A stretch of 64,000 nt of DNA, from assembly GCA_031253835.1 (NCBI GenBank), contig JAIRVP010000021.1, positions 1 through 64,000 on the forward strand, read 5' to 3'. The notes below the pieces were generated by a model. It worked only from the letters and a program-made list of their open reading frames with translations. It was not told where the DNA came from and did no database searches. The translations under genes and the position numbers were made by a program. Positions 10,352 through 17,414 of this stretch are shown here, piece by piece. Source of the stretch: Burkholderia sp. Lineage in GTDB: Bacteria; Pseudomonadota; Gammaproteobacteria; Burkholderiales; Burkholderiaceae. Position 1 is the first letter of the stretch. Each line of letters opens with the position of its first letter.

Positions 10352-10879
10352 ATGAAGCGGATCGGCATCGCAGGGTGGCTGACCATGTTGCTGGTGACGT
10401 CCGCGCTCGCGCAATCCGGCGATGCCGACGCGCCCGAGGCGCGACGCAACTGGTACAACGATCCGTTCGTCGCGCTGTCGCGGGACGTGGCCGAATGCCC
10501 GCTGCCGCTCGGCCCGTGGATGACGCGGGCCGAGATGACGGACGACGCCCATTACCGCGCCGAACGCGGCACGACCTGCTGGCTCGCCCATCGCTGCACG
10601 AAACCGAACTCGTATATGTATGACGCGTCGATCGCCGATGCCGCGAAGGCGCACTTCGCCGGCTCGGATCGCCTGCGCGGCACGAGCCTGTGGATCACCG
10701 TGCAGCGACGGTTTATCTACGTCGAAGGATGCGCGGAGACGGCGTTCGATCGCCAGGCGCTGCAGCGCGAATTCGAGGCGTTGCCGGACGTCGAACAGGT
10801 TTTCGTTCGCATCACCGACGATCCGCGCCGGAGCTTGCCGTACAAGGTGCGTGGGCAACCGGACCGTGCGCCGAACTGA
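10352..10879 (+). CDS. Exported BON-domain protein
   Basis: 175 residues from an ATG with AGGAGAT upstream. Signal peptide MKRIGIAGWLTMLLVTSALA cleaves near residue 20. The C-terminal half reads as a BON-like domain (phospholipid-binding fold of the OsmY type): LWITVQRRFIYVEGCAET followed by ALQREFEALPDVEQVFVRI. Four cysteines in the mature part could form disulfides. Likely periplasmic. It may be co-transcribed with the lipoprotein gene 62 bases downstream. Function unknown; BON assignment is moderate. Confidence 0.7.
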   Translation: MKRIGIAGWLTMLLVTSALAQSGDADAPEARRNWYNDPFVALSRDVAECPLPLGPWMTRAEMTDDAHYRAERGTTCWLAHRCTKPNSYMYDASIADAAKAHFAGSDRLRGTSLWITVQRRFIYVEGCAETAFDRQALQREFEALPDVEQVFVRITDDPRRSLPYKVRGQPDRAPN

Positions 10880-10940
10880 CGGTAGAAAGGCTGTGCATGG
10901 CATACTCGCGACATTCAAAAAAAGGTTGACGGGAAGAACA

Positions 10941-11213
10941 ATGAAACACATGCTTGCGTCGGTCTGTCGGCGGTCTCGGGCGGCCGCATTGTTGGCTCTG
11001 GTTGCGGGGCTTGGCGGCTGTGGCGGCAGCGCGCCGCTGTTCACTTCGGACGGGCGTCCGACGACACAGGTGCAATGCACCGGTCGCGACTGGAGCAATT
11101 GCACGGACAATGCCCGGGCGATGTGCAACGGGGATTTCGAAGTGATCCAGCAATCGACTGATGACGCTGTGCGAAATCTTCTCTTCGCATGCAAGAAGAA
11201 AAGCGGTTATTGA
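10941..11213 (+). CDS. Small lipoprotein, 90 aa
   Basis: Starts at the ATG at 10941. A positively charged N-terminus and hydrophobic stretch lead to the lipobox-like LGGC (lipid-bearing Cys27). The mature part is short and holds four further cysteines (C46, C54, C62 and C84), probably two disulfides. No family recognised. It follows the BON-domain gene by 62 bases on the same strand and could share its transcript. A second in-frame ATG is three codons in. Confidence 0.65.
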   Translation: MKHMLASVCRRSRAAALLALVAGLGGCGGSAPLFTSDGRPTTQVQCTGRDWSNCTDNARAMCNGDFEVIQQSTDDAVRNLLFACKKKSGY

Positions 11214-11316
11214 TCCCGAAATGACCGGCTGAGGAGACCACGATCGGGCGAAGCGCTTTTCTGTTTGCTTGGTGTTACCTATTTTTCACGAATAACACTC
11301 ACGGAGTCCCATCCAT

Positions 11317-11619
11317 ATGGCGACCTACAGGCAACTGTCCGCACAGCTCGAACGGCTTCAGCAAAAGATCGACAAGGAACGTGAAAAGGCGATTGCCGAT
11401 GCGATTGCCGAAATCCGCGCGAAAATCGACGAATACGACATTACGCCGGAAGAGCTCGGTTTTCGTCCGATAGGGTCCGCCGTTGCTGCCGCCGCGAAGC
11501 CGAAGCGGTCGTTGCCGCCGAAGTACCTGAACCCGAAGACCGGCGAAACGTGGAGTGGCCGCGGGCGTGCACCGACCTGGCTCGGCAAGAACCGCGCACG
11601 TTTCCTGATCAAGGACTGA
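11317..11619 (+). CDS. H-NS family nucleoid protein, 100 aa
   Basis: Typical short beta-proteobacterial H-NS. An N-terminal coiled-coil oligomerisation part (QLSAQLERLQQKIDKERE, about residues 6-40) is followed by KIDEYDITPEELGF and a flexible linker. The C-terminal DNA-binding motif is YLNPKTGETWSGRGRAPTWL at about 73-92, with the RGRAP core that inserts into AT-rich minor grooves. GGAG lies about 10 bases before the ATG, and the upstream region is AT-richer than its surroundings, as is common for self-repressed H-NS genes. Complete. One copy of a 23-base repeat unit begins two bases after its stop codon, and a strong terminator follows. Confidence 0.92.
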   Translation: MATYRQLSAQLERLQQKIDKEREKAIADAIAEIRAKIDEYDITPEELGFRPIGSAVAAAAKPKRSLPPKYLNPKTGETWSGRGRAPTWLGKNRARFLIKD

Positions 11620-11620
11620 C

Positions 11621-11640
11621 TCCCGAAAATCCTCACCTTT
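11621..11640 (+). repeat. Single unit of the TCCCG-N6-CTCAC repeat
   Basis: TCCCG-AAAATC-CTCAC-CTTT begins two bases after the H-NS stop codon. It is the same unit, in the same orientation to an H-NS-type gene, as the twelve-copy array at 14828-15103 (which lies antisense here). Confidence 0.75.
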
Positions 11641-11654
11641 CGTGTGCCGACTGA

Positions 11655-11695
11655 CGGTGCGAATGGCCATGTGGCCGTCGCACCGTTTTGTTTTT
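11655..11695 (+). terminator. Rho-independent terminator of the H-NS gene
   Basis: Stem CGGTGCGA / TCGCACCG enclosing a second small stem GGCCA TG TGGCC, followed by TTTTGTTTTT. A strong intrinsic terminator. Confidence 0.9.
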
Positions 11696-11714
11696 GCGCA
11701 GTCGCCGGGCGATT

Positions 11715-11804
11715 TTCTCCGGAGAATGGATGCGCAATGGCGCGCCATTAACGGATCCCGTTTTGCGAATTCGCCGCGATCCGGCCGTCTATCGCGGCGA
11801 ATTC
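11715..11804. repeat. Cluster of three perfect inverted repeats
   Basis: TTCTCC/GGAGAA (11715-11726, no loop), AATGGCGCGCCATT (11736-11749) and a 14-bp stem GAATTCGCCGCGAT with a 10-base loop and its exact complement ending at 11804. They follow the H-NS terminator directly. Confidence 0.75.
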
Positions 11805-11921
11805 CCGTAAACAACCGTGCAATTGCGCAGCGCATGCGCGTGGACGTTCGCGATTTTCGTGGTGCATGTGTGACGTGGATTCTCATCACCTTTCGCGTGT
11901 TCGCGTGCTGCGTCGTGCAAA

Positions 11922-11959
11922 TCCCGAAGATACTCACCATGGCTCCTGTAAATCCTCAC
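11922..11959 (+). repeat. Two further units of the TCCCG-N6-CTCAC repeat
   Basis: TCCCG-AAGATA-CTCAC at 11922-11937 and TCCTG-TAAATC-CTCAC at 11944-11959, offset by 22 bases. The second is followed by CTTTG, as at the distal end of the big array. Confidence 0.65.
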
Positions 11960-12191
11960 CTTTGAGGAAGCGGCCGCAGCGTCGTGCCGCGTTGCCTGCG
12001 TCGCGCGGCGATGCGTTGCCGTGTGTGTTGCAGGTCCATGGTGCGAGCGTTGACGCTCGTCGAACAGTCAGCCGTTCGGCATATAGGCAGCCGCATGCGC
12101 TTCGCCTATGCTTGGGGTTCGCGTCGATCGGCGCACGGCCTGTCCGGCCGCATGCCGATCGTGTCGTCTTTCGTCACCGCAGGGAGCCGAT

Positions 12192-14549
12192 GTGACCGTT
12201 CGCCATCTCGATGCGTTGTTCCAGCCCAAGTCCGTTGCAGTCGTCGGCGCGTCATCGCGTGCGGGCAGTATCGGCGCGATGGTGTGGTCGCGCGTGCTCG
12301 ACGGCGCGTTCCAGGGGCCCGTGTGGCCCGTCAATCCGAAGTATCGCGAGCTGAACGGGCATGCGGTCGTGTCGGACGTCGACCGGTTGCCCGCGCCGCC
12401 GTCGGTTGCCGTGATCTGCACGCCGCCCGTGACCTGGGCCGGCATCGTGCGCAAGCTCGGCGAGCTCGGTACGCGCGTCGCGGTGATCGTCGGCGAGGCG
12501 CGCACGGATGCCGATCGCGCCGCGGTCGATCGCACGCTGAAGGCAGCGAAGCCGTTCGTGCTCCGTATCGTCGGGCCCGGCAGCCTCGGCGTGTTGTCGC
12601 CCGCGCGGCATGCGCATTTCGGTGCGCCGGCCTATACGGCGCGATCGGGCGGCGTTGCGTGGGTGTCGCAATCGAACGCGCTGACGAACGCGGTGCTCGG
12701 CTGGGCCGATGCGCGCGGCCTCGGCTTTTCGCATGTCGTCGCGCTCGGCAGCGAGTCGGACGTCGATGCGGGCGACGTGCTCGACTATCTGGCGAGCGAT
12801 CCCGGCACGCGCGCGATCCTGCTCGAACTCGATACCGTGCGCGCCGCGCGCAAGTTCATGTCGGCCGCGCGCGCGGCCGCCCGCAACAAGCCGGTGCTCG
12901 CATTGCGCACCGGGCGCTCCGATCCCGGCGATGCACTCTATACGGCGGCGTTCCAGCGCGCGGGCATGGTGCGTGTCGATGCGCTCGACGATCTGCTCGA
13001 CGAGATCGAGACGCTCGGCGTCGGCCGTGTCGCCGCGCGCGGCGCGGCGACGCTCGTCACCAGCGATGCGGGCGTCGCGAAACTCGCGGTCGATGCCGTT
13101 GCCGAGGTGCGCGACGTGCTGGCCGACTGGTCGCCGGCGGCAACGTCGGCCGTGTCGGCCGCGCTGCCGCATCTCGTGGCGCCCGGCAATCCGCTGACAC
13201 TGGGCGACGATGCACGCCCCGAGCACTTTGCCGCGGCGATCAAGGCGCTTGCGCCGTTCCCGCAGACGGGCACGCTGTTCGTCGTCCATTCGACGTCCCA
13301 CAGCGCGCCGGCCGATTCGGTTGCGCGCACGCTGATCGACTCGCGGCAGTACGCGCATCGCGGCATCCTCGCGTGTTTCTTCGGCGCGGTCGACGCGGCG
13401 ACGCGCGATGCGCTGCACGCGAACGGCATTCCCGTGCACACGACGCCGCAGCGGCTCGCACGCGCGTATGCGCGTCTCGTCGACTACAACCTCGGGCGGC
13501 AACTGCTGATGCAGACGCCCGAAGGCACGCCGCCGCAGCCGGCCGAATGCGTGGCTTCGGCGCAGGCCGACGCGCGCCGGATGGTCGAAGCCGGCCAGCA
13601 TGAACTGGCCGGCGACGCCGCGCTGAGCTGGCTGTCCCATTTCGGCCTGCATGGCGAGCAGGCTGCCGAGCCGGCCGGCAAGAAAGTCGTCGATGTCACG
13701 GTCGACATGTACGACGATTCGAACTTCGGTCCGGTGTTCCGCTATGCCGTGCCGCCGGCGGATGGTGTCTCGGCGCCATTCGTCGTCTACGGCCTGCCGC
13801 CGCTGAACACAGTGCTCGCGCGCGCGGTGATGGAACGCTCGCCGTATGCGCGCAGCACGCCCGTCGAGCCGACGCTCGACGCGCTGACGGCGTTGTCGCA
13901 GGTCGTCTGCGACGTGCGCGAAGTCGTCGCGATGTCGGTCACGCTGCGCGTGCTGTCCGACGGCGCGCGCGTGATCGCGCCGCGCATCACGCTGGCCACC
14001 GGGCGCAGCCGGCTCGCGATCATGCCGTATCCGCGGCACCTCGAGCAGACGCTCGAGTGGCGCGGCGAGACGGTGACGATCCGCCCGATCCGTCCGGAAG
14101 ACGAGGCCGCGCACAACGAACTGCTCGGCGCGATGACGCCGGACGATCTGCGGATGCGTTTCTTCGGTGCGGTGCGCAGCTTCGATCATTCGCAGGTGGC
14201 GCGCATGACGCAGATCGATTACGACCGTGAGATGGCTTTCATCGTGTCGTTCACCGACGTGTCGGGGCGCGACCATACGCTCGCGGTGGCGCGCGCGGTC
14301 GCCGATCCCGACAACGAGACGGCGGAATTCGCGATCGCGGTACGCCCCGATCAGAAGGGTAAAGGGCTCGGCCGGCTGATGATGGCCCGCATCATCGACT
14401 ACGCGCGCTCGCGCGGAACCGCCTGGATGATCGGCGAGGCGCTGCGCGAGAACTCGGCGATGATCTCGCTCGCGAAGTCGTGCGGCTTTGCGGTGTCGAC
14501 CACGGAGGAGCCAGGCGTCGTGGGCTTCCGGATGAAGTTGCAGCCGTAG
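12192..14549 (+). CDS. Pat-like acyl-CoA synthetase/GNAT fusion with reduced ATP-grasp part
   Basis: 785 residues from the GTG at 12192, chosen because GGGAG sits seven bases upstream. Residues 1-450 follow the NDP-forming acyl-CoA synthetase plan: CoA-binding Rossmann domain (SVAVVGASSRAGSIG near the start) and the succinyl-CoA-ligase-like domains. The C-terminal ~150 residues are a GNAT domain with acetyl-CoA loop RPDQKGKGLGRLMM. This is the build of protein lysine acetyltransferases Pat/YfiQ (about 880-890 residues). Here the segment between about 480 and 510 jumps straight from the start of the ATP-grasp domain to its end (NFGPVFRY, then GLPPLNTVLARAVM), so roughly 100 residues of the nucleotide-binding half are absent. 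Acetylation is likely kept; ligase activity is doubtful. Confidence 0.82.
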   Translation: MTVRHLDALFQPKSVAVVGASSRAGSIGAMVWSRVLDGAFQGPVWPVNPKYRELNGHAVVSDVDRLPAPPSVAVICTPPVTWAGIVRKLGELGTRVAVIVGEARTDADRAAVDRTLKAAKPFVLRIVGPGSLGVLSPARHAHFGAPAYTARSGGVAWVSQSNALTNAVLGWADARGLGFSHVVALGSESDVDAGDVLDYLASDPGTRAILLELDTVRAARKFMSAARAAARNKPVLALRTGRSDPGDALYTAAFQRAGMVRVDALDDLLDEIETLGVGRVAARGAATLVTSDAGVAKLAVDAVAEVRDVLADWSPAATSAVSAALPHLVAPGNPLTLGDDARPEHFAAAIKALAPFPQTGTLFVVHSTSHSAPADSVARTLIDSRQYAHRGILACFFGAVDAATRDALHANGIPVHTTPQRLARAYARLVDYNLGRQLLMQTPEGTPPQPAECVASAQADARRMVEAGQHELAGDAALSWLSHFGLHGEQAAEPAGKKVVDVTVDMYDDSNFGPVFRYAVPPADGVSAPFVVYGLPPLNTVLARAVMERSPYARSTPVEPTLDALTALSQVVCDVREVVAMSVTLRVLSDGARVIAPRITLATGRSRLAIMPYPRHLEQTLEWRGETVTIRPIRPEDEAAHNELLGAMTPDDLRMRFFGAVRSFDHSQVARMTQIDYDREMAFIVSFTDVSGRDHTLAVARAVADPDNETAEFAIAVRPDQKGKGLGRLMMARIIDYARSRGTAWMIGEALRENSAMISLAKSCGFAVSTTEEPGVVGFRMKLQP

Positions 14550-14827
14550 CGGTTGTCGGCTGCGTGAAGCGGGGAGGCATCGCGTTCAGCGCGATGTCTC
14601 CAGTCATTCACCGTGTCGTGCACGTATTCACTCAGGAATGCAAAATACCGGGGCGTGCTTCCGGACGACGCACCTGCACGTATCGCGCCCGTTGCCAAGC
14701 CGATACCAACGGTGTCTGAAGACGCTGTCGAGCACCGCGTTACCTGCCCGCGCGGCCGTTTCACGCGATGTGTTCAAGCGTTTCGCGCGCCGCATTCCGG
14801 CCTCGCCAATTCGGATCGACCGCAAAG
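14550..14827. other. Non-coding stretch before the 23-bp array
   Basis: No supported gene. Moderately AT-rich around 14590-14700, with no ribosome-site-backed frame. The array begins at 14828, so the whole 14550-15190 interval separates two convergent genes. Confidence 0.5.
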
Positions 14828-15103
14828 GTGAGATTTTTCGGGAGCTGCACGTGAGCGTTTCCGGGAACGCGTGGTGAGCCGATACGGGAGCGTTCGGTGA
14901 GCCTTCCCGGGAGCGTTCGGTGAGCCCCTGCGGGAGCCGCTGGTGAGCCTTTCCGGGACGCGCCGGTGAGGGCTTGCGCGAGCATCCGGTGAGGACATCC
15001 GGGAGACGTTGGTGAGCGTCTTCGGGAGCGTCGGGTGAGCTTGTTCGGGAGGCGTCGGTGAGGGCTTGCGGGACGCTGAGGTGAGACTTTTCGGGAGCGG
15101 GCG
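14828..15103 (-). repeat. Twelve-copy 23-bp tandem array downstream of H-NS-like gene
   Basis: On the plus strand GTGAG recurs at 14828, 14851, 14874, 14897, 14920, 14943, 14966, 14989, 15012, 15035, 15058 and 15081: twelve units with an exact 23-base step. Each unit is GTGAG-N6-CGGGA-N7; GTGAG is invariant and CGGGA is kept in eleven of twelve, while the N6 and N7 parts vary. In the sense of the neighbouring H-NS-like gene the unit reads TCCCG-N6-CTCAC. The array lies 88 bases past that gene's stop, so it would be part of its 3' transcript. A 23-base period is not a multiple of three, so it does not encode a protein repeat. Confidence 0.93.
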
Positions 15104-15118
15104 AACGCACCGCTCCCG
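15092..15118. terminator. Hairpin at the gene-proximal edge of the array
   Basis: Nine-bp stem CGGGAGCGG / CCGCTCCCG with a nine-base loop. One arm is the conserved CGGGA of the last repeat unit. There is no T-run in either direction, so its role as a terminator is uncertain. Confidence 0.45.
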
Positions 15119-15190
15119 TGTGTGCGGCGCCAGCCAATGCGGGCGTCACGTCAGGGTTCGGGCACGCATGAACCGTGCCCGAGGCCACAT

Positions 15191-15733
15191 TTACGCGGCG
15201 AGTTTCGACGCCGCGTCGTTCACCTGGTCGCGCGAAATCGCGAGTTCCTCGAGATGCGGATCGGCATAGACGGCGCCGGTTTCGCGCTCGAGGCGGGCGA
15301 TCGTCAGCGCACAGCGTGCGGTGTCTTTCGGCATCGCGATGAAGCGCTTGACCGACTCGCCGGACGTGAAGGCTTCGAACAGCGCGCCGCGCACGTCGTC
15401 CGGCAGCGTCTTGGTCCATTGGTACGGCTTGCCGTTGAACGTGATCGACGGCGGCAGCGTGCGTTCCTTCTTGGTCGCCGTGATGAGCCCGTAGGTGCGG
15501 GCCGCGTCGCCGATCTGTTCGGGCGAGAAGAGTTCGTCAGGCGTGATGTCGAACTGCTCGATGTAGTTCTCGATCGCCTGCATTGCGGCGGCACGATCGT
15601 CGCGCTTCTGCTGCGCGCGCGCGACGATATCGCGCAACTCGTCCGCTTCTTCGGGCGTGATCGTGAAGCTTGCCTGCTTCTGCTGAAGTTCGGAGAAACG
15701 CTGGAATTCTTGATCGTTCAGAAGTTTGGCCAT
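15191..15733 (-). CDS. H-NS-like protein with divergent C-terminal half, 180 aa
   Basis: Start placed at the ATG at 15733 (MAKLLNDQEF); an ATG at 15742 is also possible, and neither has a good ribosome site. The N-terminal half is helical and ends in ENYIEQFDITPDELFSPEQI, matching the EYDITPEEL linker of the H-NS gene at 11317. The following LPPSITFNGKPYQWTKTLPD sits where H-NS proteins carry the LPPKYLNPKTGETW motif, but the RGRAP core is missing. About 60 extra residues follow. It is thus an H-NS relative whose DNA-binding part has changed or been replaced. Role inferred: nucleoid or regulatory protein. The 23-bp array follows it. Confidence 0.65.
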   Translation of the reverse strand: MAKLLNDQEFQRFSELQQKQASFTITPEEADELRDIVARAQQKRDDRAAAMQAIENYIEQFDITPDELFSPEQIGDAARTYGLITATKKERTLPPSITFNGKPYQWTKTLPDDVRGALFEAFTSGESVKRFIAMPKDTARCALTIARLERETGAVYADPHLEELAISRDQVNDAASKLAA

Positions 15734-15928
15734 GACATCCATCGGACACGACGGCCGCGACAACCGGCCGTCGTAGTTTTTGAGAGGGCCGCTATTTTAG
15801 CGTAGCGCCGCGGGCGCACGATATGGCACCGCATATCGCGCCCCGCACGGGTATCGCGCGCAACCGGGGTTGGCGCCGCTGCGCCGCGCCCGGTGTACTT
15901 CGTCGAGGCATTCGCGTATCGGCAGGTC

Positions 15929-16750
15929 TTACCAGATCTCGGTGCGGCCCATCGACAGATGGGCGGCCGTGTCGCGCAGCCCTTCGACGACGCGGTCGAC
16001 GGACGGGGCCGTGTGCGCATCGATTCGGCGCATGTACGGGCAGGTCAGTACCGCGATCGCATGGCCGGACGGCCCGAGGATCGGCGCGGTCAGGTCGGTC
16101 ACGCCATAGGCCTGGCGGCTGTCCTGGCGCAGGTAGCCATCCTGCCGGATGGACTGGCACGCATACGCGAGTTCCTGCTCGTTCAGCGGCGCCTCGCCCT
16201 TGACCTTGCGATGCTCGGTCAGCATGTGCGCGCGTTGCTCGGCGCTCTGGAACGACAGCATCACGCGTCCCGACGCCGTATCGGCGAGCCCGACGCGCGA
16301 GCCGAGCCGGACCGACACGCCCCACGTGCCGGGCCCGTCGACCTGGGCGATCACGAGCAGGTTGCCGCGATCGTAGACGGACAGGTGGCACGACTGTTCG
16401 GCCGCATCGGCGAAGCGCTGCATCGGCGGCAGCGCTTCGGCAATCAGCCGGTTCATCGGTGGATGCCGGTGCGCAAGCGCGAACAGCTTGAGGCTGAGCG
16501 AGTAGCGATCGCCGCCGGTCGAGCGCATCACGTAGCGGCGGGCGACGAGGCGTTCGAGCATCCGGTAGATCTCGCTCGCGTTGCGGCCGAGTTCCTTCGT
16601 GATTTCAGTGCGGGTGAGTCCTTCTTTCTGCTCGGACAGGAGTTCGAGAATGTCGAGTCCCTTGTCGAGCGCGGGGGCGCGATAGCGGTCGATAGCGGCC
16701 ATCGATTCCCGTGCGTCGCAGCCGGGAAGCGGGTCGTTGGTTGTCTGCAT
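15929..16750 (-). CDS. IclR-family transcriptional regulator
   Basis: 273 residues from the ATG at 16750; an alternative ATG at 16702 (MAAIDRY) has a GGGAAT site and is close to the usual length. The N-terminal winged helix-turn-helix includes LDILELLSEQKEGLTRTEIT and NASEIYRMLERLVARRYV. The ligand-binding domain includes the IclR signature region CHLSVYDRGNLLVIAQVDG and a C-terminal SVDRVVEGLRDTAAHL. IclR proteins respond to small organic acids. It is divergent from the FAH-family enzyme gene at 17415, which is its likely target. Effector unknown. Confidence 0.87.
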   Translation of the reverse strand: MQTTNDPLPGCDARESMAAIDRYRAPALDKGLDILELLSEQKEGLTRTEITKELGRNASEIYRMLERLVARRYVMRSTGGDRYSLSLKLFALAHRHPPMNRLIAEALPPMQRFADAAEQSCHLSVYDRGNLLVIAQVDGPGTWGVSVRLGSRVGLADTASGRVMLSFQSAEQRAHMLTEHRKVKGEAPLNEQELAYACQSIRQDGYLRQDSRQAYGVTDLTAPILGPSGHAIAVLTCPYMRRIDAHTAPSVDRVVEGLRDTAAHLSMGRTEIW

Positions 16751-17414
16751 TGTCGTGTGAGGTTGGGGGATTACCGTCGATCGGTTGGCGACGCACGCTG
16801 GCCGGTTCTGCACGCGCATAGAGCCGGCCCGCGTATGGCGATGAAAGCCATTCGTTCGAGCTTAGCAATAAACATACAGTGTGCAATGCAGCGTCTTTTT
16901 ACCGATCGTTACCGGACAAGAACGGATTGGCAAACGTTCTCGATGACAGGGGCAGCCCGAATATCCAGTATTCATGGTCTGATGGCAGGCGATGCCCGCA
17001 GTCCCGACCGGTCGGTCGATGCATGTGCATCCAATGCTGCGCCGCAACGTCTGCGGGCGCACCAATAGTCGGTATCCGTCGCGCGTCATTTCATGGCGCG
17101 CGGCCGATGGTACAAAGGCTGGCGGGCCAACGACGGCGCGGCCGCGCGTGAAGCCGGCCGGCATGGGCCGGCCCGCGTCGCGGGTGCCGGGCCGTCGTCG
17201 CCGATGCGCAGACCGGCGGCCGCCCGTTCGATGCGCGCCGTACTGTTCGTGCGGCGCCGCGATCGCTGCGCCCGCGCGACCTTCGCGCGTCGAACCGCCC
17301 GCCGGATGCGGTGCCGACGCGCGCAATCGACGATCGACAATCAGTCCGGCGCGCGGCCACAAGGGGCCGCGTCGGCCGGTATCCTGTCCCATTCGACAAC
17401 AGAGGTTGAGCACG
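16751..17414. other. 664-bp divergent regulatory region
   Basis: Between the IclR gene and the FAH-family gene. The part at 16850-16990 is clearly AT-richer. Palindromes at 17004-17015 (CCGACCGGTCGG) and 17018-17031 (GATGCA TG TGCATC) are candidate operator sites. The stretch 17090-17390 is GC-rich with no supported gene. Confidence 0.5.

Larger units (their letters stand above)
11696..12191. other. 496-bp gap with three palindromes and two repeat units
   Basis: Contains palindromes at 11715-11726, 11736-11749 and 11767-11804, and two TCCCG-type repeat units at 11922-11959. The last 130 bases presumably hold the promoter of the acetyltransferase gene. No convincing coding sequence was found. 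Confidence 0.55.

Noticed and set aside
14828..15103. Array as a CRISPR locus
   Set aside because: Units are only 23 bases, the conserved blocks are five bases each, there are no constant repeats with unique spacers, and no cas genes are nearby.
14628..15419. Long minus-strand frame through the array with LT..SR..SP..P pattern (263 residues)
   Set aside because: The apparent protein repeat of 23 residues is just the 23-base DNA period read in three frames; no ribosome site, and it also runs antisense into other sequence.
16862..17413. Short coding frames in the IclR/FAH gap
   Set aside because: No ribosome sites, no recognisable domain, and conflicting frames on both strands.
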